Shown: positions 31,755 to 43,443, numbered from the stretch's first letter. The stretch is DNA of 64,000 bases from Siphonodentalium dalli (GCA_032622095.1 CP136062.1:150840875-150904874); one strand, 5' to 3'. Program-made: numbers and translations. The notes: a model not told the origin generated them from the letters alone.

Positions 31755-32130
31755 TTACGGTAATTTGGCATAATTTCCCCTTGAAATACCTTTAATTTGC
31801 CCGAATTTGACCGAAAATATCTCCAATTTGCTCAGATTTGCCCGAAAATTTCCCCAAATTTGAGCTTTCAAAATATTTGGGGGGGGGGGGGGAGTTAGCC
31901 CCTGGTTGGGGAGGTCTGCAGTGGTCAGCCTGGTAGCTATACCCCCCCCCCCCTGTTGGGTTTCATAGCCCCTGCATCGGGGAAATCCTGGTGCCACCCT
32001 GAAATGAAGCCATGCAGAATTAGGTTCCCAGAGGGTGAATTTGGTTACACTAGCTCGCTATCACAAAATTTACCCTTTTGGGACCCTCATTCCGTAAATG
32101 TCCAGCACCTCATTCCAAGGCCTGCTAATA
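31755..32130. repeat. Degenerate elements with poly-G/C and a hAT-like MITE fragment
   Basis: A stretch rich in TTTGCCCGAA/AATTTG repeats with poly-G at about 31879 and poly-C at about 31942 is followed by a decayed unit (GCAGAATTAGGTTCCCAGAG to GTCCAGCACCTCATTCC) of the hAT-like MITE. Confidence 0.5.
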
Positions 32131-32174
32131 ATCTTGTGAGGAAACATCCAAACTTAGTTTCACCATGTGATTTA

Positions 32175-32374
32175 CAGTAATGCTCTAAGTAATCGACTCT
32201 TTAACTACAGCAAAATTATGGGTAACTTTTCAGGATTTAGTCAGAAATATGGCTTGTTGCGATTCATCGGAAAGCTCTCCGATGAATGGCAACAAGCCAT
32301 ATTTCCGACTAAATCCTGAAAAGTTACCAATAATTCTGCTGTAGTTAAAGATTCGATTACTTAGGGCATTACTG
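32175..32374. mobile_element. Mariner-like palindromic MITE with TA TSD
   Basis: CAGTAATGCTCTAAGTAATC to GGGCATTACTG. The loop is shortened at GGAAAGCTCTCC. Confidence 0.85.
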
Positions 32375-33288
32375 TATATGTACAATTATCCCAACAAAGG
32401 GCATCCCAAATTGATGTCCCAGTTAGCTGACTGAATGTGATTTCTCAAGGGAGACAATCTCAGATACTAATCAAATGTTCTGGACTGGTCCTCCTGCCAT
32501 GTCACCGATAACACTATGCAGACATCCAAATCAGGAGCCACCAATTAATGTGCCATCAGTGTCCCATGTACAATCACTAGAGAAAATATACAGAGAAATT
32601 TTACTGTTATTTCACCAAAATTGCAGCAAACATTTCACTGATATATTAATTAACTACTAATCATTTCCTAAATTATAAAAATGTGCATACATTTACTTAA
32701 ATCAGTCATCTTATGGCATTCAAAATTCTTCATGAACTTCATGCACATGAAATGGCCGAAAAGAAACGTAAAGGTTCACAGGAGAATACAACGTTTCATT
32801 AGAATTATAGCAATAGGAGCAAAATAGGGATGCTGGAAGGCCCCCCCCCCCCTCTTCTCTGATGTAGCTTTGTAGCTACATGTAATATCATATTATCATA
32901 AAAATGTGTACTTCTGAAGATTTTAACTTTGGTTCATGAGCCCCCCCCCCCCTGTACGGTCTTTCCTCCAATCCATAAAACTAATGTCATATGGCCAAGA
33001 GGCTGAATCACCAATAAACCCAACAATTGACCCAAACCAACCCACACCCTGTGACCTTTTAGTACTGTTTCATGTATTGCAGCCATATCTTGTGAAGATG
33101 TTATAGATTACTGGCATTCCTGGACAAATTAGTGATTCACCTGACTAGTGATTCATAGTGGTGGTATATCCACTGATTCACCAAGCAGCTGAAGTAATAC
33201 TGCCATTTAATTGCCACCTACTGGTTCCGTTATTATTCATGTTATGTTATAATGATATATTTAAGCTGACTAAGATATCTAAGCTCAG
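32375..33288. other. Unassigned intronic stretch
   Basis: Two poly-C tracts (about 32841-32852 and 32941-32952). No exon-like frame or known element. Confidence 0.4.
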
Positions 33289-34110
33289 TACAAACCATAT
33301 TCATTCCAAACAGCAACTCAGCATTTTATATTTGCTTTCTACTTGAATATGATACTACATGTAAGGTTAAATCAGGGACCAGCCTGGAGGGCGACTTGTG
33401 AGACATGGACCAGCCTGGAGGGCGACTTGTGAGAGGACCAGTCTAGAGGGCGACTTGGGAGACAGGGACCAGCCTGGAGGGCGACTTGTGAGAGGACCAG
33501 TCTAGAGGGCGACTTGTGAGAGGACCAGTCTAGAGGGCGACTTGTGAGGACCAGTCTAGAGGGCGACTTGTGAGAGGACCAGTCTAGAGGGTGACTTGTG
33601 AGGACCAGTCTAGAGGGTGACTTGTGAGAGGACCAGTCTAGAGGGCGACTTGGGAGAGGACCAGTCTAGAGGGTAACTTGGGAAACAGCTGGGACCAGCC
33701 TGGAGGGCGACTTGTGAGAGGACCAGTCTAGAGGGCGACTTGGGAGACAGGGACCAGCCTGGAGGGCGACTTGTGAGAGGACCAGTCTAGAGGGCGACTT
33801 GTGAGAGGACCAGTCTAGAGGGCGACTTGTGAGGACCAGTCTAGAGGGCGACTTGTGAGAGGACCAGTCTAGAGGGTGACTTGTGAGGGGACCAGTCTAG
33901 AGGGCGACTTGGGAGAGGACCAGTCTAGAGGGCAACTTGGGAAACAGCTGGGACCAGTACAAACCATATTCATTCCAAACAGCAACTCAGCATTTTATAT
34001 TTGCTTTCTACTTGAATATGATACTACATGTAAGGTTAAATCAGGGACCAGCCTAGAGGGCGACTTGGGAGACATGGACCAGCCTGGAGGGCGACTTGTG
34101 AGAGGACCAG
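33289..34110. repeat. 28-bp minisatellite inside a larger direct repeat
   Basis: About 20 units of GGACCAGTCTAGAGGGCGAC then TTGTGAGA. The whole is bracketed by a duplicated non-tandem segment (CAAACCATATTCATTCCAAA and CAGCAACTCAGCATTTTATA) at about 33291 and 33959. Unit variants repeat in the same order in the two halves of the array, pointing to block duplication. Confidence 0.92.
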
Positions 34111-34111
34111 T

Positions 34112-34193
34112 GAGAGCTTTCCGATGAATGGCAACAAGCCATATTTCCATAATTCTTCTGTGGTTAAGGAGTCGATTATTTAGGGCATTAGTG
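34112..34193. mobile_element. Half of a mariner-like MITE
   Basis: Right arm only: GAGAGCTTTCCGATGAATGG to GGGCATTAGTG. It abuts the minisatellite. Confidence 0.75.
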
Positions 34194-34197
34194 TATA

Positions 34198-34476
34198 ACT
34201 GAATGGGAACATCCATTGAGTATGTTAAACTTACCTCAAAGTGAGAGGGATAAATACACATGTAGTGATCCCATAGGAAATGTTCAGATAATAAGTTCAC
34301 CACATCGTTTGTTAAACTTATTATCTAAACATTTCCCTCAATAAATAGGGCTCCATCTGCACTTTTATTTATCTGTTTTTTATAACGCCTTTAACATCCC
34401 TCCAAATGAATAATAGACCATTCTGATGTACACTTTTTAACTGACTGGGATAATCCATTTAGTATAGAAAGGGTTA
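34198..34476. mobile_element. Decayed TTAA MITE, CTTTCTATACT family
   Basis: GGAAATGTTCAGATAATAAG (34276) and CTTATTATCTAAACATTTCC (34318) form a stem. The right end is TAGTATAGAAAGGGTTA. Confidence 0.55.
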
Positions 34477-34477
34477 T

Positions 34478-34670
34478 ACTTACCTCAAATTGAGAGTGAA
34501 TGATCAAACAATGGCAGATAACAAACAAAGTGTAATATAATCACATCACAAAACTCAAATCCATTATCATAGCAAACTGTATATATACACAATAGAAACT
34601 AGTAAACAGAGAGAAGTGAGCTCTGAGCGTGCTCCGATAATAAAAGCCTATAACACTGAAGGTAAAGTTC
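34478..34670. repeat. Segment duplicated at 36918-37133
   Basis: AAATTGAGAGTGAATGAT, GATAACAAACAAAGTGTAAT and GAGAGAAGTGAGCTC recur in order, diverged, on the far side of the 65-bp array. Confidence 0.65.
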
Positions 34671-34836
34671 ATCTGTGACATGAGGACCAGTACATTTCTA
34701 TCAGCGTCTGAGATTGTCTCTCGCGTGGGAAATCACTCTCCGACCACTGAGATAAACGGTGGAAAAAATAATGGGTTTATTTTAAAGCCCGAACATTATT
34801 GGTTGCTTACCTTGACAGATCAAATGGAGCCAGATA

Positions 34837-35049
34837 CAGTAATGCCCTAAGTAATCGACCCCTTAACCACAGCAGAATTATGGGTAAATTTTCAGGATTT
34901 AGTCGGAAATATGGCTTGTTGCCATTCATTGGAAAGCTCTCGGGGAGAGCTTTCCGATGAATGGCAACAAGCCATATTTCCGACTAAATCCTGAAAAGTT
35001 ACCCATAATTCTGCTGTGCTTAAGGGGTCGATTACTTAGGGAATTACTG
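34837..35049. mobile_element. Mariner-like palindromic MITE with TA TSD
   Basis: CAGTAATGCCCTAAGTAATC to GGGAATTACTG. Loop GCTCTCGGGGAGAGC. Confidence 0.88.
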
Positions 35050-35064
35050 TAATGCATGAAAGTC

Positions 35065-36200
35065 TTATATAGTATGGGCTCTCACTACCCGAGGTGTCAC
35101 CAGAAAGGGGAATTGCAGCAACCACCATATTAATATAGCCCAGCCATTCTAATTTCTGGAACTTGGGGGCAAAATATAATCAGCGCAGCTCCCGTCGTGA
35201 AAGGGATAAGTCCTGAACATTATTAGTTGTTTACCTTGGATCAAATGGAGCCAGATAATGCATGAAAGTCTTATATAGTCAATATAGTATGGGCTCTCAT
35301 TACCCGGAGGTGTCACCAGATAATGCATGAAAGTCTTATATAGTCAATATAGTATGGGCTCTCATTACCCGGAGGTGTCACCAGATAATGCATGAAAGTC
35401 TTATATAGTCAATATAGTATGGGCTCTCATTACCCAGAGGTGTCACCAGATAATGCATGAAAGTCTTATATAGTCAATATAGTATGGGCTCTCATTACCC
35501 GGAGGTGTCACCAGATAATGCATGAAAGTCTTATATAGTCAATATAGTATGGGCTCTCATTACCCAGAGGTGTCACCAGATAATGCATGAAAGTCTTATA
35601 TAGTCAATATAGTATGGGCTCTCATTACCCGGAGGTGTCACCAGATAATGCATGAAAGTCTTATATAGTCAATATAGTATGGGCTCTCATTACCCAGAGG
35701 TGTCACCAGATAATGCATGAAAGTCTTATATAGTCAATATAGTATGGGCTCTCATTACCCGGAGGTGTCACCAGATAATGCATGAAAGTCTTATATAGTC
35801 AATATAGTATGGGCTCTCATTACCCGGAGGTGTCACCAGATAATGCATGAAAGTCTTATATAGTCAATATAGTATGGGCTCTCATTACCCAGAGGTGTCA
35901 CCAGATAATGCATGAAAGTCTTATATAGTCAATATAGTATGGGCTCTCATTACCCGGAGGTGTCACCAGATAATGCATGAAAGTCTTATATAGTCAATAT
36001 AGTATGGGCTCTCATTACCCAGAGGTGTCACCAGATAATGCATGAAAGTCTTATATAGTCAATATAGTATGGGCTCTCATTACCCGGAGGTGTCACCAGA
36101 TAATGCATGAAAGTCTTATATAGTCAATATAGTATGGGCTCTCATTATATAACCCGGAGGTGTCACCAGAAAGGGGAATTTCAGCAACCACCATATTACT
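35065..36200. repeat. 65-bp minisatellite, about 14 units
   Basis: Unit CCAGATAATGCATGAAAGTC, TTATATAGTCAATATAGTAT and GGGCTCTCATTACCCGGAGG, then TGTCA. Copies are almost identical; one site alternates CCCGG and CCCAG through most of the array. Partial outer copies end in AAGGGGAATT(G/T)CAGCAACC on both sides. Confidence 0.95.
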
Positions 36201-36379
36201 ATACCTAGCTATAATAAAATTAGTCGGAAATTTTACCCCAACTACAGGTTGAAAATTATTGTCTCAATATTTGATTTTCCAACCATGCAGTAATTAGTGA
36301 GGAATAATGTTGTTTTTAGACCAAGAAAAGGCTGTCAGTTGAAATTTTTACAACCTTAGGAAGGGTACCAGTTTGGAAA

Positions 36380-36591
36380 TATATAGGAGATATGGCACAG
36401 TAGCATGCTATATTTACGTCTCTGAAACATGCCGAGCATTGCTCTTTGAATATGCTTGGGACTATACAACACACAAGGCACCTAGCTATTTTTAGAAGCA
36501 AATTAAATTTTTGAGACAGTGCAAATTGTTTTGGGATTGGGTGGGATTTGAATGTAAATATAGCATGCTACTGTGCCATATCTCCTATATA
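36380..36591. repeat. Perfect 38-bp inverted repeat
   Basis: 36380-36417, starting TATATAGGAGATATGGCACA, is exactly complementary to 36554-36591, with a 136-base spacer. Confidence 0.85.
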
Positions 36592-36800
36592 TACACAATA
36601 GAGACCTTAAAATGTGCATATAGTGTCCTAAGTGCGATGTCAGAATACAGCGGCCATTTGAGCTTCCTTTTTTTGGGGTCGCTTCGGTGGCCGTGTGGTA
36701 TTGACGTCGGACTTTGAGTCGCAAGTCACGCTCGCCGTCACGGGCCGGGGTTCGATTCCCACCCAATCCCAACAAAATTTGCACTGTCTTAAAAATTTAA
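36493..36800. repeat. tRNA-like SINE with an inverted tail copy
   Basis: On the plus strand, TGGCCGTGTGG (36688-36698) resembles a pol III A box and GGTTCGATTCC (36749-36759) is a good B box, giving a tRNA-derived SINE head. The sequence after the B box (CCCACCCAATCCCAACAAAA, TTTGCACTGTCTTA) is found inverted at about 36511-36548, so two SINE ends face each other. Confidence 0.55.
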
Positions 36801-36917
36801 TTTGCTTCCAGTTTGGAAAGTTTGAGGCATCTGTTGGAAAGTTCCAACCCAAGTGGTGTGTGGGGGTGGGGTGGGGTTTACAGTTGGAAATTTCAACATC
36901 CCCCAACGAAGTCACTT

Positions 36918-37133
36918 TAAACTTACCTCAAATGAGAGTGAATGATTAAACTGAGATAAGTAACAAACAAAGCCTTATATAATCATCTCTTGATATAAAA
37001 TCCATCGTACTAGAAAACCACTTAAACGTACAATAGAAGAAAATAAATAGTCAGTCAGAATGAATTGAGTAAACGGAGAGAAGTGAGCTCGTGCTAGGAG
37101 TGTGTTCCGATAATATCAGCCTATATTCTGAGA
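36918..37133. repeat. Partner of the 34478-34670 duplication
   Basis: CTTACCTCAAATGAGAGTGA, AGTAACAAACAAAGCCTTAT and ACGGAGAGAAGTGAGCTC. Confidence 0.65.
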
Positions 37134-37317
37134 GTACCTGTACAGAGTATTGGTGCAGCCAAATCCACACTAATTAGCTGTGTGTTATTGATTTCTCCAT
37201 AAGAAGAGTTATGTAACGGAGCCAACTTATAGAAAGGTTTACATCGAGACCGATTCACAGGCGCAGGTGGAGTGTCTATGTAAACTGATGTACGACTCGT
37301 AGTGAACTTGATAGAAA

Positions 37318-37571
37318 CAAGCCTTGAAATAGTGTGTCTGTCATTTGCAGAATGAGGTCCCCAGAGGGTGAATTTAGTGATGCTACCCCGCATAGCGGGC
37401 TAGCATCACCAAATTCACCCTCTGGGGACCTCATTCTGCTTACACCTCAGCAGAATGAGGTTCTCAGAGGGTGAATTTGGTGATGCTAGCCCACTATGCG
37501 GGGTAGCATCACTAAATTCACACTCTGGGGACCTCATTCTGCAAATGACAGACACCCTATTTCAAGGCTTG
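37318..37571. mobile_element. 254-bp hAT-like MITE with perfect 8-bp TSD
   Basis: CAAGCCTTGAAATAG to CTATTTCAAGGCTTG, flanked by GATAGAAA (37310-37317, 37572-37579). Confidence 0.92.
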
Positions 37572-37787
37572 GATAGAAACCAATTCATGGAATCAGTGAA
37601 TTGCTCACATAGAGTACACCTGTACCAAATACCCATAATCCTATGAAAGAAAGATGTCTGATTATTTAAGCATCATGCACAGTCACATCTAGTGGTGTCA
37701 CCTATTTATTGGTGTATAGGTCTTATTTGTACATTCAATGGTATGGTCACACAATTTATTCAGTATCACAAAAGAATATCCCTCTTA

Positions 37788-38038
37788 TTAACCCTTTGAG
37801 TGCCAGGGGCCGATCTCATCGGCCCTAAACCTACAAAATAAGTCTGTTAAAGAATATAAGAATAAATTATTAAAATTGTAAATAATTGTAAAATAAAAAA
37901 AAATTAAAACAATTGTTAGGCCAATGCATTCTCTTATATATGGGAGGCAACCTATGGTCGACTCGCATATATAAGAGAATGCATTGGCACAGGGTATATG
38001 GGTTGATACAAAAATTGACCTGGCACTCAAAGGGTTAA
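37788..38038 (-). mobile_element. TTAA MITE, CCCTTTGAGTGCCAGG family (short copy)
   Basis: TTAACCCTTTGAGTGCCAGG to CCTGGCACTCAAAGGGTTAA, opposite to copy 1. One hairpin; most of the A/T-rich part is lost. It shares its right TTAA with the next element. Confidence 0.85.
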
Positions 38039-38273
38039 CACTCCGTGAATGAAGCTTCCTGAAATTTTGTCTAAAAAACCCTGTGACAATGCATTCTCTT
38101 ATATATGTGAGTCTCCCGTATATTGGCCTAACAGTATTTACCTTGACCTTGTAAGTCAGTGCAATCTCTTACATATGCGAGGCTCCCTATGGGAGACTCG
38201 CATAAATAAGAGAATGCACTGGCACAGGATCTTAAATGCCGCACCAGCGCAGCTCCCATCATGAAAGGGTTAA
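38035..38273. mobile_element. TTAA MITE, CATGAAAGGG family
   Basis: TTAACACTCCGTGAATGAAG to CCATCATGAAAGGGTTAA. The left hairpin is truncated (CCCGTATATTGGCC). Confidence 0.78.
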
Positions 38274-38780
38274 CGATGGTCTAACACACTCGTGCGGAAT
38301 GCAAAATGATACCAAGATAGCCTCCGCTCTCATGCGATAATCACTAACCAAAAACAAACAACACAGTATGGCTCTATATATTTATCACGCAAGAAAATAA
38401 TTTGATCTGGGGACAAGCAACCATGAATACAAACACTACTAACTATGCTGAAATGTCACACTGAAATTTTTGCATATTCAAGACATTGCTTTGAGTGGGT
38501 GAAGTAATCAAATTCCAGTGACATTTTACTTTTATAGATTTTCCTGCAGTACTGTTCCAGGGAAGTAGCTATTGTGGGAGCCTGTGCCCCCACCTAAAAT
38601 TTGTCTGTGGCAGCATTGTTACCCCCTCCCAAACCCAACAAACTCGTGATATACCCCTGATCAGGACCAGGACCCCCCACCACCAATATATGGCCAGCCC
38701 CCCCCTACTTAGGGATCCTGGCTACGCCCCTGCACTGTACTACATTTTATACCAAGTCAAACCACCTGTCATGTGTTATC
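38274..38780. other. Unassigned stretch with hAT fragment
   Basis: Mostly unrecognised. 38668-38735 repeats the CAATATATGGCC to CCTGGCTACGCC fragment seen at 17.7 kb. Confidence 0.4.
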
Positions 38781-38782
38781 CA

Positions 38783-39162
38783 AATAACCCTTTACCCAAC
38801 AAACCGGCCAAAACCGGCCAAATAAAGCTTCAACAGCCTAAAATATATTCGGTCTGTCTCAATAGAACCATACAAATATGGATATCATTGGAATCGGCTC
38901 CTTGACCACATTGTGATAGTTACAGTTATGCCCTGTGCCAATGCATTCTCTTATATATGCGAGTCGACCATAGGTCGCCTCGCATATATAAGAGAATGCA
39001 TTGGCCTAAAAAAAAAAAAAATCTTACATTCTTTAACAATTTTATAATGTTTAATGTGTTAAGCCAATGCATTCTCTTATATATGCGAGGCGACCTCTGG
39101 TCGACTCGCATATATAAGAGAATGCATTGGCACAGGGCCCTTCTGTTGGGTAAAGGGATAAA
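38783..39162 (+). mobile_element. TTAA MITE, CCCTTTACCCAACA family (copy 6)
   Basis: AATAACCCTTTACCCAACAA to TGTTGGGTAAAGGGATAAA, both TTAA sites mutated. Two hairpins with a shortened spacer. Confidence 0.85.
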
Positions 39163-39183
39163 GGAACCATGGGCCACAATCCA

Positions 39184-39960
39184 GAATTTAGTGTGTCTGA
39201 CATTCGCTGTGCAAAATAGCATCACTAAATTCACCATCTAAGGGCCTCTTTCTGCTTAGGCTTCAACTGCTATGGGAGACCTGGGATCAGATTGAAGTTC
39301 CCCAGTTGAAGTTGGTGATGTTTACCCATTATTCACCTCGATTATGCATTTTATCTTCTACAAATTAGGGGATATAGAAACTGAACAGAAGGGAAAAAGT
39401 GACTAAAAACAATGTTAATTTGAGACTATAGATACTATAGAGGCCTATGCAGAATGATGTCACCAGAGGGTGAATTTGGTGAAGATAGCCTGCTGTGCGG
39501 GATAGCATCACTAAATTTACCCTGTGTGGACCTCATTCTGGAAATATCAGACATACTATTTCCAGACTTGACTGGCCATTATTCTAATGCCTGTACAGTA
39601 ATGTCCTAAATAATCGACTCCTTAACCACAGCAGAATTATGGGTTACTTTTCAGGATTTAGTCAGAAATATGGCTTGTTGCAAGCCATATTTTCAACTAA
39701 ATCCTGAAAAGTTACCCATCATTCTGCTGTGGTTAAGGAGTCGATTATTTAGGGCATTACTGTACATGTCACTCTAATGGAACATATCAAGCTCGTAATT
39801 ACAAGAGGATATTGGAAGATTGATATCTTTTGCTCCAGCTGTCATCATAATATCAGAAAACAATTCTGACATATTTTGCCATTGTCATTTGATGTCACCA
39901 ACATCTATATGGTTTAATCCTCAAATCATCCGACTATCGACTTGACTTAAATTCAGACTT
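39184..39960. repeat. Long hAT-like MITE plus flank, duplicated at 57.27-57.85 kb
   Basis: GATCAGATTGAAGTTCCCCA, GGGGATATAGAAACTGAACA, the second palindromic unit, then CTCTAATGGAACATATC, AGAGGATATTGGAAGAT and ATTTTGCCATT. Both loci share the sequence beyond the MITE, so this is a larger duplicated unit. A mariner-like MITE (39596-39762) sits inside this copy only. Confidence 0.65.
39596..39762. mobile_element. Mariner-like MITE with lost centre
   Basis: CAGTAATGTCCTAAATAATC to GGGCATTACTG. The arms join at GGCTTGTTGCAAGCC. TA flanks. Confidence 0.85.
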
Positions 39961-40139
39961 GCATAGTTTGGAACTAAATTAAAAGTCTGACGCATGTCGT
40001 CTGAGTAAGGATTCATCACCAAATATGATATCTGATAGAAATGCAAACAATGTCTAGACACATGCCTTCCGAATAAGGATTTATGTACCAAGCCCTCCAA
40101 GAAGGAGCAGAATTTAGAAAGTTAGATTGCTATTAAGTT

Positions 40140-40635
40140 GGCCCACAAGCCTTCAAATAGTGTGTCTGTCATTTGCAGAATGAGGTCCCCAGAGGGTGAA
40201 TTTAGTTTGTCTGTCATTTGCAGAATGACGTCCCCAGAGAGTGAATTTAGTGGCGGTATCCCACTCAGCAGGCTAGCATCACCAAATTCACCCACTGGGA
40301 ACCTCATTCTACCGAGGCCTCAACTGCTATTGGAGACCTAGGATCAGATTGAAGTTCCCCAGTTGAAGTGGGTGATGTACACCCATTAGTCACCTCGATT
40401 ATGCATTTTATCTTCTGCAAATTAAGGGATATAGAAACTGAATAGAAGGGAAAAAGAAACTTAAAACAATGTTAATCTGAGACTAGAGATACTTCCCGGA
40501 AGATGAGGCCTAAGCAGAATGAGGTCCCCAGAGGGTAATTTGGTGATGCTAGCCTGCCAGGAATGGCGTCACTAAATTCATCCTCTGGGAACCTCATTCT
40601 GCAAATGACAGGCACACTATTTAAAGGCTTGCTGG
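40140..40635. mobile_element. Long-form hAT-like MITE with a duplicated left end
   Basis: GTGTCTGTCATTTGCAGAAT occurs twice (40161 and 40208), then a palindromic unit, the GATCAGATTGAAGTTCCCC interior, and a second unit ending TGACAGGCACACTATTTAAA. Confidence 0.75.
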
Positions 40636-40885
40636 TGCGGAAATGACATGTTTCTACATTGATTATCATGGGGAAATATTAAAAAAATAAACCTTCCATA
40701 AACAAAGCCACATTATCAAACTAGTGATGCTAGCCCACTAGGGATAGACTCACTAAATTCAACCTCTGGGGACCTCATTCAGCAAATGTCAGGCACATTA
40801 TTTCAAGGCTTGCTGGTGCTGAAATGGCATGTTTCTGCATTGATGATCCTGGGTAAATGTTAAAGAAATAAACCTTCCACAACCC
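40620..40885. repeat. Direct duplication with hAT-like half unit
   Basis: AGGCTTGCTGGTGCGGAAAT with CATGTTTCTACATTGAT occurs twice (40624 and 40808), separated by a decayed half MITE. Confidence 0.65.
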
Positions 40886-41212
40886 AGGCCTGAAAATTTG
40901 AGGCAAATGACCATTCAGTTCGCCTGGAGGTAATGAAAATGAATGAAAAAGAGGATGTGTGAAAGTTTTCTGTAGGTCTCACAATCACCGATTCTCACCT
41001 TAATTGTTGCTCTTAATCAAGTCCCAAAATGGACATTTCGAATGATAACTTCAATGAATTACTCATTGCTAGGTAATAATACAAGTAGTAGGGATATAAA
41101 AGTTTGTGTAACCCTTATTGTAACCTATGGGTTACCAAGGCCCAAACTAGATGAACAAAAAACAGGTTACGTAAAATTTAAATTAAATCTAGCCAACAAC
41201 AGTAAGATTAAT
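40886..41212. other. Unassigned intronic stretch
   Basis: No exon or repeat recognised. Confidence 0.4.
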
Positions 41213-41479
41213 TTAACCATTTCATGTTGGGAGCTGTGCTGGTGCAGCATTAAAGATCATGTGCCAGTGCATTCACTTCTATATGCAAGTCTCCCATAGG
41301 GAGACTCGCATATATAAGAGAATGCACTGGCTTGCAATGTCAAGGTAAATATAGTTAGGGCATTGCATTTAGTTATATATGTGAGGCTCCCTCCCTATTG
41401 GAGACTCGCATATATAAGAGAATTCATTGGCACAGCGTTTTCGCCAAATTTCAGGAAGCTCCCATCATGGAAGGGTTAA
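41213..41479. mobile_element. TTAA MITE, CCATTTCATGTTGGGAG family
   Basis: TTAACCATTTCATGTTGGGA to ATCATGGAAGGGTTAA. Two hairpins. Its right TTAA is also the left end of the next element. Confidence 0.78.
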
Positions 41480-41821
41480 TGACATATTATGAACTTATTC
41501 GGGTGCATGAAACTGATAACTCAGTATTCAGGCACTATGCCAACTGGTAAAATGTAGCATTCTACTAACATCACCGAATCGACCATACTATTCCATAGAA
41601 AACTGAACTATGCTCAATTGTAAATATTTTACCTCTCGATTCCGGACGCAACTACCGGCGATAAACTAGCGAAACCGATTTCACCATCAAGAGTCACTAC
41701 ATTTAATAAACGATGTGTGTTGTCAATTTGGATATAATATTTGTAAAATATAACTACTTGTAGCAAGATTATTCTCCAATTCTATTTGATCACCCTACCG
41801 GAGTGTTTCACATCACTTTAA
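41476..41821. mobile_element. TTAA-bounded 370-bp element (copy 2)
   Basis: TTAATGACATATTATGAACT to TTTCACATCACTTTAA. Matches 28717-29088. Confidence 0.72.
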
Positions 41822-41961
41822 GGATCCCACAAGTTATAATCCAGCCTACCTGTATCTGTATCATCAGTGAAATAAGAAGTTATCCAGGGCAGGGTATAAA
41901 AAGCTGGCCATGAAGAACAAACACAATGTCAAATTCATAACCGTAAACTCATATTTAATCA

Positions 41962-42215
41962 CAAGCCTTGAAATAGGGTGTCTGTCATTTGCAGAATGAG
42001 GTCCCCAGAGGGTCAATTTAGTGATGCTACCCAGCATAGCGGGCTAGCATCACCAAATTCACCCTCTGGGAACCTCATTCTGCTGAAGTGTAAGCAGAAT
42101 GAGGTCCCCAGAGGGTGAATTTGGTTATGCTAGCCCGCTATGCGGGGTAGCATCACTAAATTCACCCTCTGGGGACCTCATTCTGGAAATGACAGACACC
42201 CTATTTCAAGGCTTG
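41962..42215. mobile_element. 254-bp hAT-like MITE with perfect 8-bp TSD
   Basis: CAAGCCTTGAAATAG to CTATTTCAAGGCTTG, flanked by TTTAATCA (41954-41961, 42216-42223). Confidence 0.92.
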
Positions 42216-42223
42216 TTTAATCA

Positions 42224-42544
42224 CGAAGGGTGCTTCAACTCATATTCAGTATATAAATAGATGATGTCACTAATGAAATAGAGACCATAAGGCTAATAAA
42301 GCCCAGTTTAAGCCCTAAGTGTATTTTATTTCGTGGTGAAGCCATTCAAGTAATACATCATAAAATGCATGCTCTGCATAAATTAATACATTGAAGTATG
42401 CAATGTACTCTCCCCTAATGCATATATAGCTGGGAGGCTAATTGCCAGATTTAACCTATTCATCGTGAATTCAATAATGAATATCGTTCAGAGGGTTAAT
42501 TTCACTGGAAATCACGCCAATGGATGTTGAAACCACTGACCCAA
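42224..42544. other. Unassigned intronic stretch
   Basis: No exon or repeat recognised. Confidence 0.4.
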
Positions 42545-42690
42545 TTAAACCTTTCATGAGTTGTGCTGGTGCAGCATTAAAGATCCTGTGCCAGTGCATT
42601 CTCTTATATATGTGAGTCTCCCATAGTGAGCCTCGCATATATAAGAGAATGCACTGGCTAACAAGGTCAAGGTAAATATTGTTAGGCCTA
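42545..42690. mobile_element. Truncated TTAA MITE
   Basis: TTAAACCTTTCATGAGTTGT, one hairpin, then AAGGTCAAGGTAAATATTGT and a break at GTTAGGCC. Confidence 0.75.
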
Positions 42691-43116
42691 AAACAAAAAG
42701 AAAATGGAATAATATGTTTTGCATTTTTGAAATTAATAAATGTAGGGCTCAAAATAAGCATAGTAAGGGTGTGATTATTTTCACAAAAATGATAAACGTA
42801 GGGGCATGTTCAGTCTTTGAAAACATACACCCAGATTCATACAGATGTTGAGTCTTTTCATTTTTCGGAAGACTTTGGATATTCCCCCAAATTACGTCGC
42901 ATCTCGTTATGTTAATGGTTTTGATTGGATACTTTATCTTGGTACTACTAATAGTGAGTTCTGATTGGTGCTACTGATGTGGAATCCCAGAGTTGGGAAT
43001 AAAAAATTCTATTTAATATGTGGGTATGTAGTTTATTCGAGACTGGGGTATGTTTATTTGGATCCTGAGAGTAATGTCCATATATAATTGTCTGAGATCC
43101 AAGGCACTTGTGTTTA
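42691..43116. other. Unassigned intronic stretch
   Basis: No exon or repeat recognised. Confidence 0.4.
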
Positions 43117-43382
43117 ACATCTTTTTAAACTGAATGGATTCTCCCATTCAGTTATAAAAGTATACAATGGTCCATTTTTCATCTGCAGGGATGTTCAGGA
43201 TATATAAGCAGACGACAGACAGATGAACAGAAAATACAAATGCTGAAAGATTCCTATTCATTGGTGGGAAGTGTTCAAAAAAAGTTCAGCAAATGTCCTA
43301 AGGTCATTTGTTGAACTTAATATCTAAACATTTCCAAAGGGAACTACTCATTAATAAGAGTTTAGTAAAGAAAGGCTTGATG
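43117..43382. mobile_element. TTAA MITE, CTTTCTATACT family (decayed)
   Basis: TTTTTAAACTGAATGGATTC at the left, AGTAAAGAAAGGCTTGA at the right. The stem GGGAAGTGTTCA/GAACTTAATATCTAAACATTTCC resembles 13-246. Confidence 0.5.
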
Positions 43383-43443
43383 GCCTAATATGATGAGTAG
43401 GCATTACTATACGACTGGAAGGGTTGGTTTTATAGGTAACCGC

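Noticed and set aside
36681-36770. Functional tRNA gene
   Set aside because: A and B box-like sequences are present, but I cannot fold a proper anticodon arm and the 3' part continues into repeat sequence; a SINE head is more likely.
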